DNA from: Paramacrobiotus metropolitanus
Lineage: Eukaryota; Tardigrada; Eutardigrada; Parachela; Macrobiotidae
Assembly (NCBI RefSeq): GCF_019649055.1
Contig: NW_026570310.1
Location: forward strand, 62,001-126,000
Direction: 5' to 3'
Length of the DNA: 64,000 bases
Shown: positions 54,120-64,000 of the stretch, piece after piece
How positions within the stretch are numbered: the stretch's first letter is position 1
How the letters are laid out: each line of letters starts with the position of its first letter
Translations under genes and position numbers: made by a program
Notes under the pieces: model-generated
The model's input: the letters and a program-made list of their open reading frames with translations, nothing else
The model's database searches: none
What the model was told of the DNA's origin: nothing

Positions 54120-55360
54120 AGCCCTATGTTAATTTCCCATAGGAAAGAGCCCTTTGTGCTGCTGACGGCACACCAAGGCACCCTCACTTCAGCTCAACGA
54201 TGGAAAAATGCGGTTTCTCTTGTTGACAAACGATTAAATGTAACGAGCCTGTTGGGCTGAGTGGGCCGCTTTAATGTCGGAAGATAAAACGTTATGCACA
54301 TTGGCTGGATCGTGGAAAACCAACGCTCTGGAACATTCACATGCGCGAGACGGAAAGAGCGATGTTTGTTTTTTAAATTTCCCCACCAGGTTAAAGGGTG
54401 TCCAGAACCAGAAGATAATAGACGCTGTGGGAGCAGATATCATGGCAGAAAAAATTCCGCGAAGCCAGTAAACAAATTCCAGGATGAATTTAAATTCATA
54501 TTCCAGACTGGTCGCCCGTCCAAAAAACTGCCGGACTGGCCGAATTCGAAATCATAATCCTGTAAAGAAAAGAGACACTCGGCGGTCCGCGTCTTACTTC
54601 AATTTAAACGAACCGGAACTGAGAAAGTTCTGTTTGAATGCGGAAATTATGGATTCTTCCAGCCATTTTATTTGTAGTTTACTTGGGCGTCCACCGTTTT
54701 TTGATCGTCCGCGAATTTAATCAGGATTCTTCGCACTACATATTCGATGAGGCAATGCATCACGGAAAATGGGAAGGAATCCCACGGCCCTAACGCCGTC
54801 ATTTCTTGCTTAACCAAAATTTTGTTCTGCAGAAAAACACGCCGTTTTTTACTGCGATAATTGTGGCGGCAAGAATAAAAACCGTTTTAAGATGGGGTAT
54901 TTTTCTGCAACGTTATTATTTTATTATTAGCTAAAAAAGCTAAGATTGGATTCATACACGAGGTAAACTTCAGGTTGTCATCGAGGTTGATTTCGTTCTT
55001 CGCATACTGGCGGAGTAAAATGGGCTATGACGGCGATTTCGTGCTCTGATAATTTGAAAATAGCTTTAAAAATAAAGTACTGAAACAGTAGCGAGAGCGG
55101 AAGGAAAAGAACTGAGTCAATAAAATGAACAGAGGGATAACAAATTTTGGCTGCCCAATATGTACTGTCGATAGAGGTGGAAAAACGCAACCAGAGGTCC
55201 GCATTAGAATACTCGACTTGGAAGAGGGCGAAAAACAAAATTCGAGAGCGCATCTGGCACTGAAAACTCAAATGGGCTGTCATCGTACAGCTGATCCTGA
55301 GTCGAAACAGCAATGCAGAGTTGGATTTAATTAGTAGCTTAATAATTGAAGCAATAGGCT
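54120..55360. other. Right flank of the Maverick, no recognisable gene
   Basis: Short plus-strand frames at 54274-54720 and 55125-55334 overlap in several phases. One contains GCPICTVDRGG, but no domain can be assigned. Confidence 0.3.
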
Positions 55361-55367
55361 GACTACG

Positions 55368-55709
55368 TTGTCCTCACTATCTTTTAATACGGGCGTATTT
55401 TTACTTATATATCCAGACGTTGTTAATGCATTGTTGGTTATCATTAACTCCCCACAAAGCTACCGGTCGGGTGCAAGGTCATCGGCCCGAACTGTTCTAG
55501 CGAATATTCAGTCTTTCGACAATATTCTTTTTGCTATGGTGAGTCATTTTCGTATCGCAAATTTTGCTACGCTCAAATTACTCATGATGTCGATGGTACT
55601 ACAGCAACCAATAATGCTGATAAACGCGGCTAACAAAGACCTTCAAAGCAAAAATATTTCCGACTTTGCTACTGCAACACGCAGAATCGGATCAATGCAA
55701 GATCCCTAG
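55368..55709 (+). pseudogene. Possible hAT/ZMYM-type transposase fragment
   Basis: A 113-codon frame with SARTVLANIQSFDNILFAM followed by LLMMSMVLQQPIM and INAANKDLQSKNISDF. The WSSRA-like start, the long helical stretch and the LQ-x-K-x-DI element recall the region of ZMYM1/TTF-type hAT-derived transposases that precedes the dimerisation domain. No catalytic residues or ends are visible. Moderately weak. Confidence 0.3.
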
Positions 55710-55861
55710 AGTCTTGGTCACCAAATTTTACTTATTCCGCTCAAGGTTGCGTGATGAAATTACAATACAGCATGTTAGGAACTTATACTGAATATCTGAG
55801 CCTCTCAAAGGGATCAACTGGGCGGAACTAGTGAATTATCCTTCGTGGAGTTGAAGTATTT

Positions 55862-56061
55862 TAGTAACTGCGCAAAAGAAATTAGAAACGGGTTACTTTA
55901 CGGATATTTGTGGAAATATGATCTATGATATGTACGAATTCAAACCAGACGTTGCCTTGATTAAGGGTTATGCGTGTCGGATCGTGAAAAAGGGCATTAG
56001 AGTGGTATCATTCTGGACAGGAAGTACAGAAACACCTATTATGAAAGCCCGTACGTAATGA
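55862..56061 (+). other. Short open frame with weak eIF4E-like character
   Basis: The frame reads VTAQKKLETGYFTDICGNMI and then IVKKGIRVVSFWTGSTETP to a TAA. TDICG, and a later KKGIRVVSFW, recall the C-terminal half of eIF4E (DICG followed by KGDKI-x-IWT), but the spacing between the two is longer than normal. It could be a dead fragment or chance. Confidence 0.15.
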
Positions 56062-56424
56062 CCGAAGGAGAGTGTTGGAAGTTAGTAAACACTCATAATG
56101 TCCGGACAATAATATGATGCAGGAAGACGCCGTCCGGAAGTACGATACGGAACCCACTGTCAGCTCTAGTTACTTACGCACCATGGTGGCATAAGTTAAA
56201 CATTGCCTCGTAGAATCAATGACCTTTGAACAACTAGCAGGATAAGAGACAGTTTACGGGGTGACTGGGAAGTTGGCGGAGCACAGGAATCAAAGCTTTG
56301 TGGTCAAACAGGGTATAACCTTAGATGGTCGATACCAGTAATCAGGATTTTTTAACCGGGTAGCGCCTGCTGAACAAGGGAAACATCTTCAAGCGTGTAC
56401 TGCCGCAAGTCCGATCCTGTACCG

Positions 56425-56757
56425 GCCATGAGCTCTTTAGCCATTTTTGTTTGCAGCGATTTATCGGAAGCAGTAAGGTGACCTTTTGTGTGGTATATTC
56501 CTGGTTCGAATTCAACACGCGCGAAACTTTTTCATCAATCGCTCCACAGTCATCTGATCACGGTGAATAAAAGGTGTATGTATAGGGTACGCCAGATGAC
56601 GGTTATGTAGTTTAATGCGACACCTTTCATGATCAGGAATATCAGTTAAGACTTTGTTCAGAATTTCATCCAAAACGGCAGCAATTGTATCAGGGATTTC
56701 GGAAAACGGAATATGACTTGGTTGATGTACCTTACACTCTAATCTTTTACAAGTCAT
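56425..56757 (-). pseudogene. N-terminal relic of a Maverick-type PolB protein
   Basis: From 56757 the minus strand reads PFSEIPDTIAAVLDEILN, RCRIKLHNRHLAYPIHTPF and DQMTVERLMKKF. After a frame change near 56520 it continues RVLNSNQEYTTQKVTLLLP. The order of an acidic helix, a LxxPIxxPF block, a LTVER-like helix and a V-L-x-SN-x-E segment is that of the region preceding the exonuclease domain in Maverick PolB. Nothing follows it. It lies 2.3 kb outside the delimited element and so belongs to another, decayed copy. Confidence 0.5.
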
Positions 56758-56849
56758 CTTGAAATGGCGATTATAATAATCGTTTATTGGTTTCAGAACA
56801 AAAAAAAATCCTTATATGAAAAGGGTCTTCGTCAATATTATCATTTGCG

Positions 56850-56995
56850 TCGTTAGCAGCAGCAGCATCATCTTCATCATCAACATGGTTAACAGCATCA
56901 GCATTATTATTACCATAACCATGCATTATTACCATTAATGCATGGTTACCATGCATGCTCGGCATTATTACCATTAACACCACACATGCCATTTT
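56850..56995. repeat. Low-complexity CATCAT / ATTATTACCATTAA / CATGCAT tract
   Basis: Trinucleotide-like CATCATCTTCATCATCAAC grades into repeated ATTATTACCAT and ATGCATGGTTACCATGCATG. The latter is internally palindromic. Confidence 0.7.
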
Positions 56996-57017
56996 GACAG
57001 ACAAAGAAAAATCAGTC

Positions 57018-57530
57018 CTACAGTAGCAAATCTTTAATTGTGTTGAAATGATTATAGCGCTTTCTCATAAAATCCAGTTCGTCTGATTTTTTGTCGGCGA
57101 TATTATTTTTGAGGGCGGTGTCACCGGATTTTATACGCAACACCAACGATGAATCATTGCTGGTAGTGGCGGAACGCTTTTCTTGACCAAAAGTTGTTTG
57201 CATATTTGTGTGGCTATCAATATCGTACCAGAAAAGTGTTCCTGCATGCGCATTGGCTGCAGAGGTGGAAACAGCTTTGTGTAGGCCTTTCGCAAAGAGG
57301 TTTGAATTGGTCCATTCAAATATCCAGAGCGATGACGAGCTCATTGCATCGAACATTTTTGTGGCGGGGAATCACAAACTCGGCCGTCGCAAATTTTGAC
57401 GAACAAAAAAACGCAGTGAAAGGACTTGTAGACCCTTTGCGGTACGGAATGCTGTATGCGTCTCGGTACAACTGGTAGTTATTGCGCGATGTCTTTTTGT
57501 CGCTTCTACTGCTAAAGTTTTGGGTGATCC
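57018..57530. other. Overlapping opposite-strand frames, not assigned
   Basis: A minus-strand frame at 57356-57018 and plus-strand frames at 57194-57478 overlap. The minus-strand C-terminus (IADKKSDELDFMRKRYNHFN) looks somewhat protein-like. No family. Confidence 0.2.
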
Positions 57531-57576
57531 ATTCCACCGAAGCCGTTGGGGATAATTTAGTTTGCTTAGCTCAGCT

Positions 57577-57641
57577 AACGAAAACCAGCATCTTGTTCCG
57601 GCAGCTAAGTTAGCTGCCGGAACAAGATGCTGGTTTTCGTT
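57577..57641. repeat. Perfect 65-base palindrome, 32-base arms, one-base centre
   Basis: The arm starts AACGAAAACCAGCATCTTGT at 57577; its exact complement ends at 57641, with a single G (57609) between. Pairing stops on the next base at each side. Confidence 0.95.
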
Positions 57642-57762
57642 GTTGTCGTCTTTATTGTTGTTGTTGTTAGCCACCACACCAGTAGCAGTAGGCAGAGTAC
57701 CTATAAATATTTCAGCAAGTTGTTATAAAATAAAAGTTTTTAATCAAGACGCAATTCTACCA

Positions 57763-58137
57763 TTAATTGTTTCGGAGAGAGGAGGAGGAGCGGGAGTGGC
57801 CGTCGAGGACGATAGGAACGACATAAACAGTTTGAAGTGGGTGTTGAAGTGATGTGTTGGGTGCCACAGCTGTCGGTATAGCGGGCGGTGTAGTTAAAAT
57901 TTTTTCGACTGACGAAATGGGCAGTTGCTGATCACCATAGCACAACTCCGGGAGGATGTTGTAGGGCGACAGGATGATGTAAATATGACGCTCATTGTAG
58001 CATTCATATCGCGCAACGTATCCGGTTACTGGATTAATAGCTGTAAAATTATGGAGAATATTAATAAGAAATTTATCATTGCCGCTTCCACTAGAACGTA
58101 GCAACAAATGTGAGTCTACACGTGCATTACGTTTCAA
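57763..58137 (-). CDS. Uncharacterised 124-codon frame
   Basis: It starts MKRNARVDSHLLLRSSGSGN and continues DKFLINILHNFTAINPVTGY, with several Tyr-rich strands (YVARYECYNERHIYIILSPY), ending in a Pro/Thr-rich and Ser-rich tail. It reads as a beta-rich domain with a low-complexity tail. No family recognised, and no gene context that would indicate its role. Confidence 0.35.
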   Translation of the reverse strand: MKRNARVDSHLLLRSSGSGNDKFLINILHNFTAINPVTGYVARYECYNERHIYIILSPYNILPELCYGDQQLPISSVEKILTTPPAIPTAVAPNTSLQHPLQTVYVVPIVLDGHSRSSSSLRNN

Positions 58138-58139
58138 AT

Positions 58140-59200
58140 CCTCTTAGTAAGCATTGAATCAGTAGCATTAAATCATCTCCAAAGTTTTAGGTAATGTGTC
58201 GCTTTGATCTATGAATAAAAAACAACGGTGGCTGTTCCAAACGGGCAGTTATCTAGCTTGATATATTGGCCCATCGATTCTGATACAGAACGGAAGTTTC
58301 CTTTGCTCCTCCTAATATGGAGCTCTCCTGTGTTCCCAGGCGGAACGATCGCCTTATCGCTTTTTATTTGCCGATGGGGATTGGCATGATGACCTTGTAA
58401 ACTTGAACACTAATACATGAAACTGTCTCATAAGCTGGTGAAGAAGAACGGGTCATTGAGGATTTAGTGCCTTTAATGTATCTCAAGTTTTAAGCAATTT
58501 CCAGGTCGAAGCAACCCGCTCTCAAACTGCAGAGTTTATCTTATTTGTGTTTAAGGACATATAAAACGGGGTTCCGGCCAAATCCCAATTTTTTTGTTCC
58601 AAAAGTTCCGGATTTTACTCGCTTTGCATCACAGGAATGTCCTACCGACGTCGCCGCTTTGCCGCTTCTCGTTGTCCCATAAATTTTCGAAAATTCAAAA
58701 TGTCATACGTCAACAAAGTGACGGTTGCATCGGATTACGGATCAGCAGTTTTTGTAAGATCAGTGCTTGCCATTCCGATTAAAAGCAAAACGACTGCCAC
58801 GCACCGATCTGCAGATTGACGCAGATTAGGCGGCAGAAGGAGCCAGCACAGCAGTGATTCTTTACACCAGCATCAACAAGGCCCACAACTTCAACATTCA
58901 CGCAAGTCTGTACGGGACCTTAACGTTACTCGGTTTATTATAATGCTATACGACACATATGCATATGTAAGAACGAGTCTCCTTGAGACAAGCAGCCAAA
59001 CTTGACACATTCTTTATTGGTTGTTCATCGGTGGTTGATATTCAAACGCAAGACGAAATTAGCTGGTGAAAAATGAAAGATGTTCTCAGTCCGACGTGTA
59101 AGTAGATTTTCGCTGTCCATTTAAGGGTGGCACATACGCCGGACGGCATTTGAGTAACTACTCTGCCGGTTACTGCGGTCTGCATATGATATTCTTCCGT
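58140..59200. other. No recognisable gene
   Basis: It contains only short frames of 60-62 codons at about 58600-58820. Confidence 0.3.
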
Positions 59201-59201
59201 A

Positions 59202-59654
59202 TTACTTCGGTATTACTGCGCTCCGGTGGTGGGGACGCCGGTGAATCGGAGGGTCTGTCGGGCACCAAAGGTGAACATTAGTGATATTTGTGCACCCTAA
59301 TTTGATGTCCTGATGTGAGTAACAATTGTAACAAAAAACGGCTTCGAACGCTGTTCGCCAGATGGGCTTTTTCAATAGCTCCACTTCATTCCTTCTTGTC
59401 AAAGGGTGTACCCCGTTAATTTCAGGGAAAGGATTGCGCTGGCATCCACTTGGATATGTCAGGTTATAGCGGTTGCTGGTCTGAGGGACTAACTTCGGTA
59501 GATCGTCACTAGTCGGAGACCGGCCTGCTGCACTTATATGTGCTAGAAAATTAGTAGTCCGCTGACTCCGCTCTACAGAGGATGTCCGCTCCGCAGACCG
59601 CTCTACAGAGGATGTCCGCATGGTGCGGTACCGGGGGTGTTGTGCTACCGCCAT
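59202..59654 (-). CDS. Uncharacterised 150-codon frame with a Cys-rich C-terminal part
   Basis: The N-terminus carries a duplicated RTSSVERS (from a repeated CTCTACAGAGGATGTCCG, about 59571 and 59604). The middle is polar. The C-terminal part has FEAVFCYNCYSHQDIKLGC and NVHLWCP, a spacing of Cys that loosely recalls the start of Ly6-type three-finger domains, but too few Cys are present to support that. Function unknown. Confidence 0.35.
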   Translation of the reverse strand: MAVAQHPRYRTMRTSSVERSAERTSSVERSQRTTNFLAHISAAGRSPTSDDLPKLVPQTSNRYNLTYPSGCQRNPFPEINGVHPLTRRNEVELLKKPIWRTAFEAVFCYNCYSHQDIKLGCTNITNVHLWCPTDPPIHRRPHHRSAVIPK

Positions 59655-60036
59655 GACAGCAATTATATCGGAAAGCTGCGGAACGACATTGAAACCTCCG
59701 GTGTTGTATGCCCAAGTGCGTACCTGCCAGAATTTGCTGAAGAAATTATAAATTGGGCTGATTTCCGGTCCAGAATCATCGAATCCGATAAAATGTTAAA
59801 AACAGAGTGATTTTATTGAAAGAGTGGCGGAAATGCCTAGTGAAGTACTGTAAACGGCGGATTTTAAAACTAATATTTGTAACGCCGCGCGTACTCTGTG
59901 CACGTGTACTTGTATACATACAGTATGTAACATGAGCAATCATGTTATTAGATAATGCCAACACAGCACATTCTTGTTATGTAATCTATAGAAGGAAGTA
60001 TGCCTCCCGGTTACTTGGTCATGTAACTCATTATGT

Positions 60037-61848
60037 TCTACACCAAGTCGAAAAAGATGGAAAGAAAACGGTCATCACCTATGCCAGCAAAGCTTTATCG
60101 AAATCGGAACGAAATTACAGCGCCACTGAGCAGGAGTTACTAGCAGTTGTGTGGGCACTCGACAAGTTTCGCCCATATTTAGGGGATCCAAACAGAACTT
60201 TCGAAGTTGTAACGTACCACTATGCTCTGCGAGGACTTATAAACGCCAAAAATCTTACAGGACGTCACGCACGTTGGATCATGAGATTACGACAATACAA
60301 CTTTAATATCGGATACAGAGCTGGAATAGAAAATGTTGTCGCAGATTGCCTATCAAGATATCCTTTCGACTGCTCAAGCACACCTAAAAATCAGAAATTC
60401 GCCAACCCGTTATTCCATATAACAACTTCCAACCTTAAACAGGAGCAACAGGCAGATAACTTCTGCAAACGAATTTTCGATATCCTTAAAGGACCAACAC
60501 ATACCGAAGCCTACAAGTACCGGCGTACGAGATTCACACTAATATCTGACGTACTCTATCGCATCGCGTACCGGAACGACAAAATGGTTACCTTACTGGT
60601 TATTCCAAAATCGATGCAAAAGGAAGTCCTATATAATGCTCATGACGTAAACGGACACTTTTGAACCGAGAAAATGTATCATCAACTTCATGATAAATAT
60701 TACTGGCCGGGAATGACCGACTCAATATCCCACTACATCAAGCAATGCGTACCCTGCAACGTTAAGAAGCCTCCACCAGGTAAGCCATCCGGCTTTATGC
60801 AACCTTTTCCCGTAGAAGGACCTTGGCACACCATAGGAATAGACTATCAAGGCCCGTATACAACATCCTCAAGAAGGAACCAGTATGTAATAGTTGCAAT
60901 CGACCACCTGTCCAAGTGGATTGAACCAAAAGCGAAAGAAATGCAACAGCAGAAAACGCCGCTAAATTCATAATGGAGCAAGTCATCCTACGTTATAAAC
61001 TACCGAAATACATCGTATCCGATCGAGGAAGACATTTCTGCAATGACCTCTTGTCGCAGTTAACTAAATTTCCCAACTGCAAACAGCGGTTTACTACTTC
61101 ATATCATCCCCAAAGCAATGGAATGACGGAATGCGCAAAAAAAACGATTGCGGAGTGTCTCTCCAGATACTGCGACGACCACAACAAATGGGACAACTAC
61201 CTACCTTTCGTTACACATTGTATCAACACCACCGTCAATGCGACCACTAAGTACTCTCCCTACGAACTTCTACACGGACGGAAAGCAGCATCTGCCCTCG
61301 ACACAGCTTTTAGCCAACCAACAAACATCCACGATCTTGACCGCTACCTGAGAGAGACTACAGAATACATGAAAGATGCACATGAACTAGCCAAACTACG
61401 CTGTATTGATGGAAACGAAAGGAATCAAGTTCCATATAACGAGAGGAGAGTAGCTGCGCAATACCAACCAAATTACTATGTGTATCGCTGGAACGTACCA
61501 CGCATTGTAAACAAGGACGGTAAAACCATCGCAGCCGATACGCGCCTGACCACCAAGCTACTGAAACACTGGCATGGACCATATCGTATTATCCGACAAA
61601 TAAACAACGTCAGTTATGAAATTGAGAATGTAAATGGACAACGGAAAAAGGACGTCGTACACGTTTGTCAACTTAAACCCTAGCACGACCAATCAGATGA
61701 AAAGGACAACATCCAGCTTGCCAAGACAACACCGAAAGAATACACAACTGAAAAGACCAACATCACAGACGGAACACCGAATGACCAAGACAAAGAAAAA
61801 CCAAGATACAATCTACGAGAAAGAAAAATTCGACCAAGCTACAAATAA
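60037..61848 (+). pseudogene. Gypsy RNase H and integrase
   Basis: The RNase H part begins mid-domain (VITYASKALSKSERNYSATE, ELLAVVWALDKF, ADCLSRYP). The integrase has the HHCC module (HDVNGHF, CVPCNV), catalytic Asp in GIDYQGP, Asp in VSDRGRHF and Glu in NGMTECAKK (Arg of the usual ER replaced by Cys). A GPY/F-type end follows (HWHGPYRIIRQINN) and an RYNLRERKIRPSYK tail. TGA at 60662-60664 and TAG at 61681-61683 interrupt in frame, and a one-base shift lies near 60950. The reading frame opens in LTR sequence, so the ATG at 59942 is an accident of the deletion. Confidence 0.85.
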
Positions 61849-61877
61849 TCTTTGATTATTTCTTTTAAGAAGGGGAG

Positions 61878-62189
61878 TGTAACATGAGCAACCATGTTAT
61901 TAGATAATGCCAACACAGCACATTCTTGTTATGTAATCTATAGAAGGAAGTATGCCTCCCGGTTACTTGGTCATGTAACTCATTATGTAACGTCCTAGCG
62001 GAAAGTTAGCTTCAGGCTACTCCGCCATAGAGTCCATGTTCTATTACTTCCGTCTTGGCCCGTATAAGAACAACGCGGCCTTACTGTTTAACGACAGTTC
62101 TCTGACCACCTTTGAGAACTCACTTGTGATCTATAGAGTGTTAGCTGAGACTTAGAAATAAAGAGTTAGTAAGAAGAACCTACGCTACA
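61878..62189 (+). repeat. 3' LTR of the Gypsy derivative, 312 bases
   Basis: It starts TGTAAC and ends GCTACA, giving inverted TGTA/TACA ends, and has AATAAA at 62157-62162. It directly follows the polypurine tract and is followed by the AGTA duplication. Confidence 0.85.
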
Positions 62190-62361
62190 AGTACATATGC
62201 GCCTGCATAATATACCGGAAGTGGATCGATCGGTTATCGCATCGATTACGTCTTCAAGGGCGCTATCTCACATATCCGCATATCCGCATGTATATTCCCT
62301 TATCTAATTAGGCCTAAGTGCCGATGTGGGAACTGTGTCATTAACCGTCACTTAGCGTGCA

Positions 62362-62790
62362 TGTTGTATATGTACTCTGTACATGAGTTACTACCGTCTT
62401 AATGGAAACTGGGTGTGGTTGTGCAAGTGTTGGCATTTTATGACTTTCCATTTTATCCAGTGTGTAGAATCGTGGATTTTCTCTTATAAGTCTAATGCTT
62501 TCCTCAGTGATGAAGTCAGTAGCGTTTTTCTCAAGTTTTGCTTTGGATGTGAGTTTAACATAATCGAATCTTTCTTGTTGTTGTCTTGTTAGTAAAGCTT
62601 ACAAAAACCCCGTTGGCGCCGCCGCCGTATCTAAGTGTACACGGTACACTGTAGATAGGATACTTAGACACAGTAATTATCGATCCATCTTTATTCTCCC
62701 ATTTCCCTGCGCGGATAAACGTTATCGCGCAGTCAGCAATTACACACACAGTATCCACCACGTGTTAAGACTAACACTGGTGCCGAACAC
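62362..62790 (+). repeat. Candidate 5' LTR and primer-binding site of a second Gypsy element
   Basis: TGGTGCCGAACACC at 62778-62791 has the TGG start and GCCGAAC core of a tRNA primer site. It follows AACA at 62773-62776. A matching TGTT at 62362 would define an LTR of about 415 bases with TGTT/AACA ends. The gag frame begins 200 bases downstream. The left boundary is a guess, since the 3' LTR lies outside the window. Confidence 0.35.
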
Positions 62791-62999
62791 CTGTCTGCGG
62801 AGGCGTAGGATCATTGTCGTTTGGAATACGGTCATTAACTCTGCAGTTGGACATTGACACTTATCGATTTGTGGTGGATATTATCAGGTTCAGAATAATC
62901 AGTGGTGGATTATTCGTGTATTGCTTTGGGAATTACTTGTGTTAACTACGGCGACTGGATTATTGATTTGTTGGAGTGCACACGGTAACTCGCAACATA

Positions 63000-64000
63000 A
63001 TGTCTAATCCTGGGGATGATCCTAATAAATCGACCGGCAGCCAAGTGCTGCCGCACTCCAACACCGCTATTCCCACCAAGGCGGATGCAACCGGCAAATC
63101 CATCGTGCTGGATTTACGTGCCCAGGCTGAGGAATTCACCTTCATTCAAGCAACCGGAGACACCAAGCCACCCCTGTTCCGTGGACGCGCGGGAGAGGAC
63201 ATGGAGGGGTGGGTGCGGCGCTTCCACACCGTGGTCACGGCGTTAGAGTGGAAGGAAAATAAAGTGTTACGCCAGATTCCGGTTTACTTAGACGGATTTG
63301 CTGCAACCTGGTATAACAAGGTCAGTGACGGCGGTTAAAAGTTGTCTTACGCCACTTCCGATGAGTTATTGAAAGCTATTATCAGCCGCTTCCAAACTGA
63401 AGACTATCGTAATCAGCTTAAGGTCAAGCTGCGTTTACGCAAAATGAAGCGGGATGAACCGTTGGAAGACTATTTTAATGATGCCATGACCATGCGTGAC
63501 AAGATTAATGCAGACATGGATGACGACGATGTCATCGAGAAGTTGAAGGCAGGATTATTGCCAGAGTATCTTAGCAGACTGGCAATGACGCGAGCTGCCA
63601 CGCCCAAGGAGATCCTCTCGGACCTGCAGAAGGTGTCGGATTCCCTGCGCTTGGAGTCGAAGAATCGAGCGACGGAGCGGGCGACAGTAGAGAGGAAGGG
63701 CGGCAACCGGCCGTGGAGTAACAATTATGGAAAATTTCAGTACGGCGGCAATGGGAAGCCGTTTATGCGAAAGGTCAACAATGCCGGTACAGCGGCCGGC
63801 GACGGGTGACCTAAGCACACTGACTGGCCGGTTAAGCGTTGCCATAATTGCAACGGAACGGATCACATTCAACGGGATTACCCGAAGAACAAGGTCACAC
63901 AGCAGCCACGGAATACGACCCGAGCAGGCGCGCAGCAGGCGCGCAGTCTGTTGACCTTGGACGACGGAGGCCGTGCACCGGCCGCTCCCAGTCTGCAGCT
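63000..64000 (+). pseudogene. Ty3/Gypsy gag, truncated by the window end
   Basis: The best ATG is 63000 (MSNPGDDPNKSTG). The capsid-like part (FRGRAGEDMEGWVRRFHTVV, VYLDGFAATWYNKVSDG, RMKRDEPLEDYFNDAM, LKAGLLPEYLSRLAM) is the Retrotrans_gag fold. TAA at 63336-63338 and TGA at 63807-63809 interrupt without frame change. The zinc knuckle then follows in the same frame as CHNCNGTDHIQRDY, where Tyr stands in place of the last Cys (TGC to TAC). Pol would continue to the right of the window. Confidence 0.8.

Larger units (their letters stand above)
59926..62189 (+). mobile_element. Ty3/Gypsy deletion derivative with 4-base target duplication
   Basis: The first 111 bases (59926-60036) repeat the first 111 bases of the 3' LTR (61878-61988) with one difference. 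They are joined directly to mid-RNase H sequence, so the rest of the 5' LTR, primer site, gag, protease and reverse transcriptase are missing. RNase H and integrase follow, then the polypurine tract AAGAAGGGGAG (61867-61877) and a full 3' LTR. AGTA flanks both ends (59922-59925 and 62190-62193). Confidence 0.85.

Noticed and set aside
55862-56061. eIF4E fragment
   Set aside because: Two short motifs look right, but their spacing is wrong and the cap-binding tryptophans upstream are absent; kept only as a weak note in the feature list.
59202-59654. Ly6/uPAR-type three-finger protein
   Set aside because: Only four or five Cys are present and the spacing beyond CYNC does not fit the domain.
59942-60036. 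ATG 59942 as the true start of the RNase H-integrase protein
   Set aside because: The first 32 codons are LTR sequence repeated at 61894-61988; the frame is an accident of the deletion junction.
1-64000. CRISPR arrays, rRNA genes, bacterial operons
   Set aside because: None seen; repeats are irregular or tandem without spacers, and the coding signals are eukaryotic.

Overview
The window is a piece of a eukaryotic, almost certainly invertebrate animal, chromosome. Short GT-AG introns (60, 70, 81, 139 and 336 bases), AATAAA signals, Ty3/Gypsy relics and a Maverick/Polinton element that carries a BIR-BIR-RING apoptosis inhibitor all fit this. There are no bacterial operons, rRNA genes or CRISPR arrays. 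I cannot name the species.

The centrepiece is a delimited Maverick/Polinton (adintovirus-like) element at 39112-54110, 14999 bases. It begins AG and ends CT, has terminal inverted repeats (36 of the first 38 bases match) and is flanked by a perfect 6-base target duplication, GGCGAC, at 39106-39111 and 54111-54116. A compact minus-strand block (52411 down to 44585) encodes a protein with possible PC4-like repeats, a two-lobed TBP-like protein, a packaging ATPase, a basic structural protein, an rve integrase with chromodomain, penton, a PX-like core protein, the major capsid protein, an adenain-type protease and a small membrane protein. Several neighbours overlap by a few bases. A divergent plus-strand gene at the right end is an inhibitor of apoptosis (IAP). 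The left third holds an intron-bearing short histone H2A variant, an uncharacterised spliced gene and a 700-base hairpin repeat. No DNA polymerase B is visible inside the element. The combination of TBP-like, H2A-like and IAP genes in one Maverick is the best candidate here for something undescribed.

Other regions. 0.4-1.9 kb: decayed Maverick ATPase and PolB palm on the minus strand. 5-13 kb: repeats and two gag relics. 14-18 kb: plus-strand host-like genes with introns, one with two tandem alternative last exons. 20.5 and 24.3 kb: a pair of related acidic, basic-tailed nuclear-type proteins on opposite strands. 22-23 kb: short spliced exons. 26-34 kb: unrecognised, mostly broken minus-strand reading frames. 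34.6-38.2 kb: a Gypsy integrase next to a 697-codon coiled-coil frame carrying four in-frame stops. 56.4-56.8 kb: a PolB N-terminal relic. 59.9-62.2 kb: a Gypsy deletion derivative with LTRs and a 4-base target duplication. 62.8 kb to the end: the gag of a second Gypsy element.

Two kinds of gene damage occur. The Maverick genes have reading-frame breaks that fall almost only in homopolymer runs and no in-frame stops, which suggests sequencing or consensus errors in a fairly intact element. The gag, coiled-coil and Gypsy frames have in-frame stops, which fits real decay.
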